From: Microaerobacter geothermalis
GTDB taxonomy: Bacteria; Bacillota; Bacilli; DSM-22679
Assembly (NCBI RefSeq): GCF_021608135.1
Contig: NZ_JAKIHL010000005.1
Coordinates: 47,748-111,747 of the forward strand
DNA length: 64,000 bases
Reading direction: 5' to 3'
Shown: positions 7,903-15,779 of the stretch, piece after piece
Position numbering within the stretch: position 1 is the stretch's first letter
Layout of the letters: each line of letters opens with the position of its first letter
Notes under the pieces: generated by a model
Seen by the model: the letters and a program-made list of their open reading frames with translations, nothing else
Databases searched by the model: none
Told to the model about the DNA's origin: nothing
Position numbers and translations under genes: made by a program

Positions 7903-8196
7903 ATGAAAAATACGGAGCATCTACAACCAATGTCGGTTCCTGATATATCTGCTGTATCGACGATCTCCAAGAAAGGTCAAATAACAATCCCGGTTAAGAT
8001 AAGGGAATATATACACGCGGATATAGGTGATCAAATTCAATTCGTATTAAATGAGGCAGGTGAGGTTGTGGTAAAGGTTATAAAACCTGACTCATTATTA
8101 TCCTTATTCGGATCTATGCCACCAAGAGGAGAAAGGGAAAACAAAACTTGGGAGGAAATTAGACAGCAAGCTAGGGATGAAATGGTGGAAGAGTAA
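7903..8196 (+). CDS. AbrB/SpoVT-type antitoxin
   Basis: A 97-residue protein with a swapped-hairpin AbrB fold: VSTISKKGQITIPVKIREYIHADIGDQIQFVLNEAGEVVVKV (about residues 17-60) is the family signature. The acidic tail TWEEIRQQARDEMVEE would wrap the toxin. It starts at ATG behind AAAGGCGGTGAC. Its stop overlaps the toxin start (TAATG), so the pair is translationally coupled. Role inferred: neutralise the PIN toxin and repress the operon through the 7844-7880 palindrome. Confidence 0.85.
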   Translation: MKNTEHLQPMSVPDISAVSTISKKGQITIPVKIREYIHADIGDQIQFVLNEAGEVVVKVIKPDSLLSLFGSMPPRGERENKTWEEIRQQARDEMVEE

Positions 8197-8648
8197 TGAA
8201 AAGGGTTGAAGATCATATGGAGCATTTTTTCTTGGATGCAAATATAATCATTAGATTCCTGGCAAACGATGATCAAAACCAGTCTCCTATTGCTTACAGC
8301 TTATTTGAAAAAGCTACCAAAGGTGAAGTGGTGCTGCATCTTTCACCTATGATTGTAGCGGAGTGTTCGTGGGTACTGCAATCTAAACGATACGGCTACT
8401 CTAAAATAGAGATTGCTGAACGATTGCTAGTATTAATTCAAGCTAAGGGAATTAAGGCGGAGGAAAAAGAGATTTTAATTCAATCTTTGAAATACTATAG
8501 TGAACTCAATGTTGATTTTATCGATGCGTACTTAGCCGTCTACTCGAAAGTAAGTGATGTTAGGAAAGTGATCACGTGGAATAAAAAACACTTTAAAAAA
8601 TTAGATGTTGAGGTTTATTCACCAAAAGAAATTGTGTTTGGGGAATGA
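8196..8648 (+). CDS. PIN-domain toxin (VapC-like ribonuclease)
   Basis: A 150-residue PIN endoribonuclease. Acidic Mg-binding residues of the family are visible: Asp in FFLDANIIIRF, Glu in IVAECSWVL, Asp pair in NVDFIDAYLAVYS, and a late acidic/Lys segment ITWNKKHFKKLDVEV. It overlaps the AbrB antitoxin by one base. An internal ATG at 8217 (MEHFFLDAN) is an alternative start. A terminator lies 43 bases after the stop. Such pairs cleave tRNA or rRNA in studied cases; the target here is unknown. Confidence 0.85.
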   Translation: MKRVEDHMEHFFLDANIIIRFLANDDQNQSPIAYSLFEKATKGEVVLHLSPMIVAECSWVLQSKRYGYSKIEIAERLLVLIQAKGIKAEEKEILIQSLKYYSELNVDFIDAYLAVYSKVSDVRKVITWNKKHFKKLDVEVYSPKEIVFGE

Positions 8649-8690
8649 ATAAACCTTTGACATAATAAATCACAATGATGTCTAATTTGG

Positions 8691-8727
8691 GGCTGTTGGT
8701 TTATGCCAACAGTCCGGCTTTTTTTTA
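8691..8727 (+). terminator. Terminator after the AbrB/PIN operon
   Basis: CTGTTGG (8693-8699) pairs with CCAACAG (8706-8712); a run of eight T begins a few bases later at 8719. Confidence 0.75.
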
Positions 8728-8876
8728 TTAGAAATCAAAGGATTGGATGAATGGGTAATCTATATTAAAATGGGACTTGAACATTTGATGCTATTTACAA
8801 AAAATTTGTCTTCATACTTAGCGTTAATGTGGTAAAATGTAAGAAACTGTTTGTTATTGGAGGTTCTTGCAGAGAT

Positions 8877-9305
8877 ATGTTGGATATTCGCCAAATACAA
8901 GAAATCATCCCCCACCGCTATCCTTTTTTACTGGTGGATAAAATTACCGAACTAGAAGAAGGTAAGAGAGCCGTGGGACTAAAAAATGTCACCATGAACG
9001 AACCTTTTTTTCAGGGACATTTTCCAGAGTATCCGGTCATGCCCGGAGTACTGATAGTAGAAGCGTTGGCGCAAGTGGGAGCAGTTGCCATCTTACATAA
9101 AGAAGAAAACAGAGGTCGCCTTGCCTTCTTTGCCGGAATCGACAAATTCCGCTTTAAAGAACAGGTAAAGCCGGGGGACACTTTGATTTTGGAAGTGGAA
9201 ATTACTCGTTTAAAGGGGCCTATCGGTAAAGGACAAGCTACAGCTAAAGTGGGAGATAAGGTTGTAGCTGAAGGGGAATTGATGTTTGCTTTAGGAAATA
9301 AGTAG
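8877..9305 (+). CDS. fabZ: 3-hydroxyacyl-[ACP] dehydratase
   Basis: FabZ dehydrates 3-hydroxyacyl-ACP in fatty acid elongation. ATG 8877 gives [22 protein letters not shown], the normal family start, with GGAGG about 13 bases upstream; the open frame extends further back to 8829 but without support. Hot-dog fold motifs are present: [11 protein letters not shown], catalytic His in [23 protein letters not shown] (with the Glu), then [14 protein letters not shown]. Length 142 is typical. FabZ closes the conserved mbl-flhOP neighbourhood in Bacillales. No terminator is visible before sat. Confidence 0.96.
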   Translation: MLDIRQIQEIIPHRYPFLLVDKITELEEGKRAVGLKNVTMNEPFFQGHFPEYPVMPGVLIVEALAQVGAVAILHKEENRGRLAFFAGIDKFRFKEQVKPGDTLILEVEITRLKGPIGKGQATAKVGDKVVAEGELMFALGNK

Positions 9306-9440
9306 GAGAAGTTCATATTGAAATACACAAAAAATAATCAGTGATTCAAGTGATATATAGGCGATAACTCCTTGCCTGTAAAAATAATTATTAAATATTA
9401 CATACTTCGATGACTTCATCTTGATATTGGAGGTAAGAGA

Positions 9441-10625
9441 ATGACAACAAATTTAATAGAAAGATATTCGACTATTGAGCCACATGGCGGCTTTTTGGTG
9501 AATAGAGAAGTGAAAGGAAAAGAAAGGGACGAGTTATTGGCTAAGGCTCAGAATTTGGCTTCTCTTACTTTAACAGCTTGGAGCTTGTCAGACTTAGAAC
9601 TGATTGCCATTGGCGGATTTAGTCCTTTGACCGGTTTTATGGGCAAAGAAGATTATAACCATGTGATGAATGAAATTCGTTTGGCTAATGGATTGGTTTG
9701 GAGTATTCCTATTACATTGCCAGTATCACGCGAAGAAGCAGACTCGTTTGAAATTGGACAAGATATTGCTCTTAAGGGTGAAGATGGTGTTATTTATGGA
9801 CTGCTTCATCTAGAAGAGAAGTATACTTATGATAAAGTGCTTGAAGCAAAAAAGGTATATGGGACAACGGATGAAGCTCATCCTGGAGTAAAAAAAATCT
9901 ATGAAAAAGGTGAGGTTTATCTGGCGGGGCCTATTACTTTGTTAAACCGTCCTGATCATGGTCAATTTAACGATTATTACAAAGATCCCGCAGAGACTCG
10001 TAAGATGTTTGCCGATCTCGGATGGAAGACGGTTGTTGGTTTTCAGACCCGTAATCCGGTCCATCGTGCCCATGAATATATTCAAAAGTGTGCCCTTGAG
10101 ATCGTGGATGGATTGTTGTTAAATCCACTCGTAGGAGAAACGAAATCAGATGATATCCCAGCAGATATCCGTATGGAGAGTTATCAGGTCATATTAAAGA
10201 ATTATTATCCCCAAGATCGTGCAAGGTTAGTCATTTACCCTGCGGCCATGCGTTATGCTGGCCCAAGGGAAGCCATCTTTCATGCGTTAGTACGTAAAAA
10301 TTACGGATGTACCCATTTTATTGTAGGTCGGGATCATGCAGGAGTTGGAGATTATTATGGCACGTATGAAGCCCAGGAAATCTTTGATCAATTTAAGCCC
10401 GAAGAAATTGGAATACAAATATTGAAATTTGAACATAGCTTTTTCTGTAAAAAATGTGGGAGCATGGGAACCCAAAAAACATGTCCTCATTCTAAAGAAG
10501 ATCATTTGCATTTAAGTGGGACAAAGGTTCGCGAGATGCTGAGAAATGGAGAAGTACCACCTGCCGAATTTACTCGTCCTGAAGTAGCAGAGGTTTTAAT
10601 CCGTGGGATGAGAGAACATAACTGA
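9441..10625 (+). CDS. sat: Sulfate adenylyltransferase (ATP sulfurylase)
   Basis: It makes adenosine 5'-phosphosulfate from ATP and sulfate, in the cytoplasm. The 394-residue homomeric Sat form is seen. ATP/sulfate-binding motifs are intact: [11 protein letters not shown] from residue 202 and VGRDHAGVG from residue 295. A CxxC at 336-339 with a following CPH (348-350) forms the probable zinc site of the C-terminal domain. ATG 9441 follows GGAGGTAAGAG. It opens a run of four genes (sat, permease, cysC, cysQ) spaced by 28-60 bases that yields PAPS and removes PAP. No PAPS reductase or sulfite reductase gene is in the window, unlike classical cys operons. Confidence 0.95.
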   Translation: MTTNLIERYSTIEPHGGFLVNREVKGKERDELLAKAQNLASLTLTAWSLSDLELIAIGGFSPLTGFMGKEDYNHVMNEIRLANGLVWSIPITLPVSREEADSFEIGQDIALKGEDGVIYGLLHLEEKYTYDKVLEAKKVYGTTDEAHPGVKKIYEKGEVYLAGPITLLNRPDHGQFNDYYKDPAETRKMFADLGWKTVVGFQTRNPVHRAHEYIQKCALEIVDGLLLNPLVGETKSDDIPADIRMESYQVILKNYYPQDRARLVIYPAAMRYAGPREAIFHALVRKNYGCTHFIVGRDHAGVGDYYGTYEAQEIFDQFKPEEIGIQILKFEHSFFCKKCGSMGTQKTCPHSKEDHLHLSGTKVREMLRNGEVPPAEFTRPEVAEVLIRGMREHN

Positions 10626-10653
10626 ACAAGTTCTGGAACTTAAGGAGTTATCT

Positions 10654-12423
10654 ATGTCAATACAAATCGGTATTGTCTTAACGGTTATCACGGTCATGAC
10701 AGCTTTACTTGTAAAAGAGGTGGCAAGGCCAGAGATTATCGTATCGTTTTCTGTCACGGTACTCTTGCTGTTGGGTATTATTACCCCAGCTGAAGCGTTG
10801 CGGGGGTTCTCTAACGAAGGTATGGTAACCATTGCATTATTATTTATTGTTGCAGGTGTTGTGCAACAAAGTGGACTTTTAAATCAGATCGTACAAAAAA
10901 TACTTGGAAATGGAACTCGTCCCAGATTGGTTCTGTTACGAATGATGGTTCCTGTTACAGGAATGTCTGCTTTCATGAATAATACACCCATTGTGGTCAT
11001 GTTAATGTCATATATAAGAAAATGGTGCAGTGAACACCAAATTTCCCCTTCAAAGTTTTTATTGCCTCTTTCATATGCGGCTATTTTTGGTGGGCTTATC
11101 ACCTTAATAGGAACATCGACCAATCTTGTTGTTCATGGTTTAATGTTAGAAAATGGCATGAAGGGGTTGGCGATGTTTGAACTGGCGATTGTGGGTGTTC
11201 CAGCGGCACTTTTAGGTATTATCTATATGATGACGATTGGCTATAAGCTGCTTCCTGAGAAAGGTACCATAGAAGAAGCCCTTAAGGAAAGCAGTCGTGA
11301 GTATCTTGCTGAGGTGGTCGTAGAACCTGATTCAGTAGTGATTGGAAAAACAATTGAAGAAGCAGGGTTGCGGAATTTGACAGGACTTTACTTGATTGAA
11401 ATAATTCGTAATCATGAACGAATAACACCAGTCCCGTTTTATGAAGAAATTCAATCAGGAGACAGACTGATTTTTACAGGGATTGTATCTACCATTGTCG
11501 AATTACAAAATATGAAAGGACTTAGAATAGAAACAGGTTCGGAATTAAATATAGATCAATTAAAAAATGGACATGCCCAGTTAGTAGAAGCGGTTGTCTC
11601 ACATCATTCAACCCTTTTACATAAATCGATTAAACAGAATAACTTTCGAAGTAAATATGATGCTGCAGTGGTTGCAGTGCATAGAAACCATGAAAGAATT
11701 CAAAGTAAAATTGGTGACATTGTGTTAAAACCAGGAGATGTGTTGCTGCTTTTAGTTGGAAAAGACTTTAAAAAGAGATGGAATCAATCCAATGACTTCT
11801 ATTTAGTTTCTCAAATAGAAAAACCGAACATGATTGATTCTAAGAAATCAAAAATCGCAATAACCTCTTTGGTAGCCATGATTTTGCTAGCGAGTTTTAA
11901 TATATTATCATTGGTAGAAGCAGCTATCGTGGCCGTTGCAATACTCGTCCTATCAAAATGTATCACCCCAGAAGAAATGAAGAAGTACATTCAATTTCAT
12001 GTATTGTTGCTGATTGCCAGTTCGTTTGGAATCGGAATCGCTTTAGAAAAAACAGGGGCTGCAAAATGGATTGCATCAAATATGATTACAATCGTAGATA
12101 ATTTTAGCATGATCGGAATGCTTATTGTGATTTATTTATTAACAAACATCTTCACTGAAATCATTACGAATAGTGCAGCTGCAGTCATGATGTTTCCCAT
12201 TGCAACAGCACTGGCAAATGAAGCAGGGGCCGATCCAATGCCTTTTATTATTACGTTAGCAATTGCAGCCTCTGCTAGTTTTGTTACACCAATCGGATAT
12301 CAGACGAATCTCATCGTATATGGACCTGGTGGGTATCAATATAAGGATTATGTGAAAGTAGGGGTACCCTTAAGTTTAATATATATGGTTGTTACAGTTT
12401 CTATCGTTAATCTAGTTTGGTAA
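10654..12423 (+). CDS. SLC13/DASS-type permease with two TrkA-C domains, probable sulfate transporter
   Basis: A 589-residue integral membrane protein. Hydrophobic helices fill residues ~1-200 and ~405-589; between them lie two RCK-C/TrkA-C-like domains (EVVVEPDSVVIGKTIEEAGLRNLTG from about 219, and a second from about 305). Paired hairpin motifs FMNNTPIVVMLM and GTSTNLVVHG in the first half, and TNSAAAVMMFPIA and TPIGYQTNLIVYGPGGY in the second, are the ion/anion sites of the family. This layout is shared with SAC1/SLT-type sulfate carriers. Sulfate as substrate is inferred from its position between sat and cysC; other dicarboxylate-like anions are possible. Confidence 0.8.
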   Translation: MSIQIGIVLTVITVMTALLVKEVARPEIIVSFSVTVLLLLGIITPAEALRGFSNEGMVTIALLFIVAGVVQQSGLLNQIVQKILGNGTRPRLVLLRMMVPVTGMSAFMNNTPIVVMLMSYIRKWCSEHQISPSKFLLPLSYAAIFGGLITLIGTSTNLVVHGLMLENGMKGLAMFELAIVGVPAALLGIIYMMTIGYKLLPEKGTIEEALKESSREYLAEVVVEPDSVVIGKTIEEAGLRNLTGLYLIEIIRNHERITPVPFYEEIQSGDRLIFTGIVSTIVELQNMKGLRIETGSELNIDQLKNGHAQLVEAVVSHHSTLLHKSIKQNNFRSKYDAAVVAVHRNHERIQSKIGDIVLKPGDVLLLLVGKDFKKRWNQSNDFYLVSQIEKPNMIDSKKSKIAITSLVAMILLASFNILSLVEAAIVAVAILVLSKCITPEEMKKYIQFHVLLLIASSFGIGIALEKTGAAKWIASNMITIVDNFSMIGMLIVIYLLTNIFTEIITNSAAAVMMFPIATALANEAGADPMPFIITLAIAASASFVTPIGYQTNLIVYGPGGYQYKDYVKVGVPLSLIYMVVTVSIVNLVW

Positions 12424-12459
12424 ATGGAAAGGAAATCATGTGGAGGGTGGATGATACAA

Positions 12460-13077
12460 ATGCTTACGAAATCAGATAATCTAGTATGGCATGATTCAAG
12501 CGTAAAAAAAGAAGACCGACATCGCTTGAACGGACACAGAAGTGGAGTGATCTGGTTTACAGGTTTATCTGGATCTGGGAAATCAACATTAGCCAATGCA
12601 GTAGATAGAGAACTCTATAAACATAACATTCGTTCTTATGTTTTGGATGGCGATAATATTCGTCATGGATTAAATCGTAACCTTGGTTTTAGTCCAGAAG
12701 ATCGCCAAGAAAATATTCGTCGCATCGGTGAAGTCTCTAAATTATTTGTTGATGCCGGTTTATTTGTACTAACGGCATTCATTTCCCCGTATAGAAATGA
12801 TCGAGAGATGGTACGAAGATTGCTGAATAATGATGAGTTTATTGAAGTTTATGTGAAATGCTCAATTGATGAATGTGAACGACGCGATCCCAAAGGGTTA
12901 TATGAAAAGGCCAGAAAAGGTGAAATCAAGGAATTCACAGGGATTTCAGCTCCATATGAAGAACCTATAAATCCTGAAATCATTATTGAGACGGATAAAC
13001 AATCGTTAGAAGAATCAGTGGCACAGGTGATGGAGTATTTAAAAGGCTTGTATGATCTGAAAATGTTGGATAAATAA
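12460..13077 (+). CDS. cysC: Adenylyl-sulfate kinase
   Basis: APS kinase phosphorylates APS to PAPS, the universal sulfate donor. Walker [10 protein letters not shown] lies at residues 35-43, and the APS-binding segments [38 protein letters not shown] and [25 protein letters not shown] are complete. ATG 12460 is chosen over earlier in-frame starts because GGAGGGTGG (12442-12450) is correctly spaced for it and [11 protein letters not shown] matches the family. At 205 residues it is a stand-alone kinase. It lies in an operon-like run with sat before and cysQ after. Confidence 0.94.
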   Translation: MLTKSDNLVWHDSSVKKEDRHRLNGHRSGVIWFTGLSGSGKSTLANAVDRELYKHNIRSYVLDGDNIRHGLNRNLGFSPEDRQENIRRIGEVSKLFVDAGLFVLTAFISPYRNDREMVRRLLNNDEFIEVYVKCSIDECERRDPKGLYEKARKGEIKEFTGISAPYEEPINPEIIIETDKQSLEESVAQVMEYLKGLYDLKMLDK

Positions 13078-13123
13078 AGCAGGTCATTAATAAAATGAAA
13101 AACAAAAACGGGAGTAAATGATC

Positions 13124-13939
13124 ATGTTGAATATAGATATCCAAAAAGTGATTGAAATCGCGAAAGAGGCTGGTCAAGAAATATTAAAAATCTATCATAC
13201 GGATTTTTCTGTTCAAAAGAAAGAAGATGATTCACCTTTAACGGCTGCTGATCAAGCATCTCACCAAGTCATTAGTAAAGAGTTAAGTGCTTTGTACCCT
13301 GATATCCCAATTTTATCCGAAGAAGGTAAAGATATCCTATACAAAGAGAGAATAAATTGGAAACGGTTTTGGCTCGTGGATCCCTTAGATGGAACAAAGG
13401 AATTTATTAACAGAAATGGAGAGTTTACTGTTAATATTGCTCTTATAGAAAATGGATATCCTGTGTTAGGGGTTATTTATGTGCCTGAGTTTGATATCTT
13501 GTATTACGGTACTCAGCAAGATGGCGCACTTAAAATTAATCAAAATGGAGATGTAGAAAAATTAAAAGTAAAACAAGTTGAAAGTGATTCATTTACTATA
13601 GTAGAAAGTCGCTCTCATCCTTCAAAGGAATTGGAAGAATGGATGAAAGAGATCAAGAAGAAATATGGTAACATAGAGAGAGTGAAGCGAGGAAGTTCAT
13701 TGAAGTTTTGTGCAGTCGCTGAGGGATTAGCTGATCTTTATCCAAGATTAGGTCCTACCATGGAATGGGATACGGCAGCTGGGCAGGCCATCGTGGAAGC
13801 GGCAGGGGGATGTGTCGTTACACTAGAAGGAAAGCGATTGTCTTATAATAAAGAAAGCTTAAAGAATGGTGGGTTCTTGGTTTCGAAGAATTCAGATGTT
13901 CAGGCCCCAAATCTGTCTACGATTCAGAGCTCTAATTGA
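13124..13939 (+). CDS. cysQ: 3'(2'),5'-bisphosphate nucleotidase CysQ (inositol monophosphatase family)
   Basis: CysQ hydrolyses PAP, the by-product of PAPS-dependent sulfate transfer, to AMP. Metal-site motifs are visible: SEEGK near residue 64, DPLDGTKEF from residue 86, and WDTAAGQAIVEAAGG from residue 215. ATG 13124 (MLNIDIQKV) is favoured because CGGGAG lies 9-10 bases upstream; ATG 13118 is too close. PAP removal is needed both in sulfate reduction and in sulfotransfer; with no reductase in the window, the second is the likelier job. It ends 55 bases before the ABC exporter genes. Confidence 0.9.
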   Translation: MLNIDIQKVIEIAKEAGQEILKIYHTDFSVQKKEDDSPLTAADQASHQVISKELSALYPDIPILSEEGKDILYKERINWKRFWLVDPLDGTKEFINRNGEFTVNIALIENGYPVLGVIYVPEFDILYYGTQQDGALKINQNGDVEKLKVKQVESDSFTIVESRSHPSKELEEWMKEIKKKYGNIERVKRGSSLKFCAVAEGLADLYPRLGPTMEWDTAAGQAIVEAAGGCVVTLEGKRLSYNKESLKNGGFLVSKNSDVQAPNLSTIQSSN

Positions 13940-13994
13940 TCTTCTACTCTTGAATGTTACAGGAATCGATGGAAGAAGATGAGAAGGGGAAGTT

Positions 13995-14792
13995 ATGGAA
14001 GCTATAATGAAAAAATATACAATATATTTAAAGACATTTAAAAAGTACTCATATTTACTTACAATACTTGTAAAAAAAGACGTAAAGAAAAAATATAAAG
14101 GCTCCTATTTAGGAATACTATGGAGCTTATTAAATCCACTCCTTAATATGATTGTTATTACCATTGTTTTCTCTACGTTGTTCGGAAGGACCATTGAAAA
14201 TTTTCCGGTATATTTATTAAGTGGATTATTATTGTTTGGATTTTTCTCTTCTAGTACGACTACCGCAATGAAATCAGTAATTCTTTCAGCTAATTTAATA
14301 AAGAAAGTGTATATACCTAAATATATTTTTACATTATCGAATATCATATCTAATTTTATCTTTTTTGCAATTTCACTTATTGATTTAGTTTTGATTATGG
14401 TGGTAACAAGAGCAGACATTACGATGAATGTCATTTATGCGCCCATATACCTTATACTATTATTCCTTTTTAGCTGCGGCGTGAGCCTTATCCTTGCCAC
14501 AATCACCGTATTTTTTAGAGACTTAGAATATTTATATGGAGTTTTAATCACTGCATTAATGTATGCCTCTGCTATTTTTTATCCAGAAGAGATCATACCT
14601 GAGAAATACCAATTTATATTGACATTAAACCCAGTTTATTATTTTATTAGTGGATTTAGAAATGTCGTGTATTACGGGTTACCATTAGAACTAAATAATC
14701 TATTAATTTCTTCTGCTATAGCTGTTATTAGTATGATCGTCGGCATCTTAGTATTTGAAAAAAATCAAGATAAATTCATTCTATATATATAG
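13995..14792 (+). CDS. wzm: ABC-2 type polysaccharide export permease (Wzm/TagG-like)
   Basis: A 265-residue membrane subunit of the ABC exporter moving undecaprenyl-linked glycans to the outer membrane face. It has six hydrophobic segments and the family N-terminus with LLTILVKKDVKKKYKGSYLGILWSLLNPLL, an amphipathic gate helix region. The motif LEYLYGVLITALMYASAIFYPEEIIP marks the fifth helix region. ATG 13995 follows GAAGGGGAAG closely. From here to about 23460 the DNA is visibly richer in A/T than the flanks. The ATPase partner follows after 10 bases. Name by function; TagG (teichoic acid) is the paralogue. Confidence 0.88.
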   Translation: MEAIMKKYTIYLKTFKKYSYLLTILVKKDVKKKYKGSYLGILWSLLNPLLNMIVITIVFSTLFGRTIENFPVYLLSGLLLFGFFSSSTTTAMKSVILSANLIKKVYIPKYIFTLSNIISNFIFFAISLIDLVLIMVVTRADITMNVIYAPIYLILLFLFSCGVSLILATITVFFRDLEYLYGVLITALMYASAIFYPEEIIPEKYQFILTLNPVYYFISGFRNVVYYGLPLELNNLLISSAIAVISMIVGILVFEKNQDKFILYI

Positions 14793-14802
14793 GAAGGTTT
14801 AC

Positions 14803-15549
14803 ATGGAGAAAGTAGATATACATGTTGACAATGTCACGATGAAATTTAGGGTATCCAATGAGAAAGTAGATAGCTTAAAAGAGTATTTCCTAAGAGTTAT
14901 AAAGAAAAATGTTCGCTATTCTGAATTCCATGCATTAAAATCTATAAGTTTTAAAATATATCGTGGCGAGCGTGTTGGAATCATAGGACATAATGGAGCA
15001 GGAAAGAGTACTTTATTAAAGATTATTTCTGGTGTTTTGAAACCTTCTGAAGGAAAAGTTTCTGTAAATGGTAGTATTGCTCCTCTTTTAGAATTGGGTG
15101 CAGGATTCGATCCGGAACTTTCCGGGGCAGAGAATATTTATCTTAACGGCGCTATTCTTGGGAAAACAAAGGAATATATGTATAGTAAGTACAATGAAAT
15201 CGTAGAGTTTTCAGGTCTTGGAGATTTCATTTATACCCCACTGAAAAACTATTCATCAGGTATGAGAGCCAGACTTGGCTTTTCAATTGCTACTCAGGTT
15301 GATCCAGATATTTTAATAGTAGATGAAATTTTAGGGGTAGGAGACGAACAATTTAGAAAAAAAAGTTCAGACAAAATGATGGAAATGATAAATAGTGGGA
15401 AAACAGTCATTATTGTTTCACATAGCCTTAACCAGATCAAACAACTTACCGATAAAGTGATATGGCTTCATAAAGGTGAAATTAAAGAAATTGGGGAGAC
15501 GAAATCTATTTGTAGTGAGTATCAAAAATTTATGGCTCTTAATCAGTAA
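14803..15549 (+). CDS. wzt: ABC polysaccharide exporter ATPase (Wzt/TagH-like, short form)
   Basis: It powers the Wzm permease. ATG 14803 behind AGGAAGG is chosen; the open frame runs back into wzm without a ribosome site. Walker A GHNGAGKST at residues 62-70, signature SSGMR at 151-155, Walker B ILIVDEIL with DE at 174-175 and the switch His in VSHSLNQI are intact. At 248 residues it stops after the nucleotide-binding domain, so it lacks the C-terminal carbohydrate-binding domain that classical Wzt proteins use to recognise a chain-end cap. About 230 A/T-rich bases with no gene separate it from the next CDS. Confidence 0.9.
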   Translation: MEKVDIHVDNVTMKFRVSNEKVDSLKEYFLRVIKKNVRYSEFHALKSISFKIYRGERVGIIGHNGAGKSTLLKIISGVLKPSEGKVSVNGSIAPLLELGAGFDPELSGAENIYLNGAILGKTKEYMYSKYNEIVEFSGLGDFIYTPLKNYSSGMRARLGFSIATQVDPDILIVDEILGVGDEQFRKKSSDKMMEMINSGKTVIIVSHSLNQIKQLTDKVIWLHKGEIKEIGETKSICSEYQKFMALNQ

Positions 15550-15779
15550 ATAAACTGTATTAAAAAATTGGGTAATAGCTTTGAACTTAATCCAAGTAAA
15601 ATATAGAGAAATATTTGGAAATTAGGTATAGGGCCATCATATTTGTCAAACACGCTCGGAATTTTACGCCAATGATTTCGATATAGATGAGATTGTTTTC
15701 TCAGTTTTGTTTTATAGCATATTGATTATTATTATTTTATAAAAGATCTTGAATGAGTAGTAAGGAGGAATAGATAAAT
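15550..15779. other. A/T-rich gap before the giant glycan gene
   Basis: This 230-base stretch has no open frame with a ribosome site. It ends with TAAGGAGGAATAG (from about 15761), a strong ribosome site for the giant gene. Poly-T and poly-A tracts occur, but I see no convincing hairpin terminator or promoter pair. Confidence 0.4.

Noticed and set aside
8806..8838. TTGTCT ... TAAAAT as a fabZ promoter
   Set aside because: The spacing is 21 bases, too long for a sigma-A promoter; no better pair was clear.
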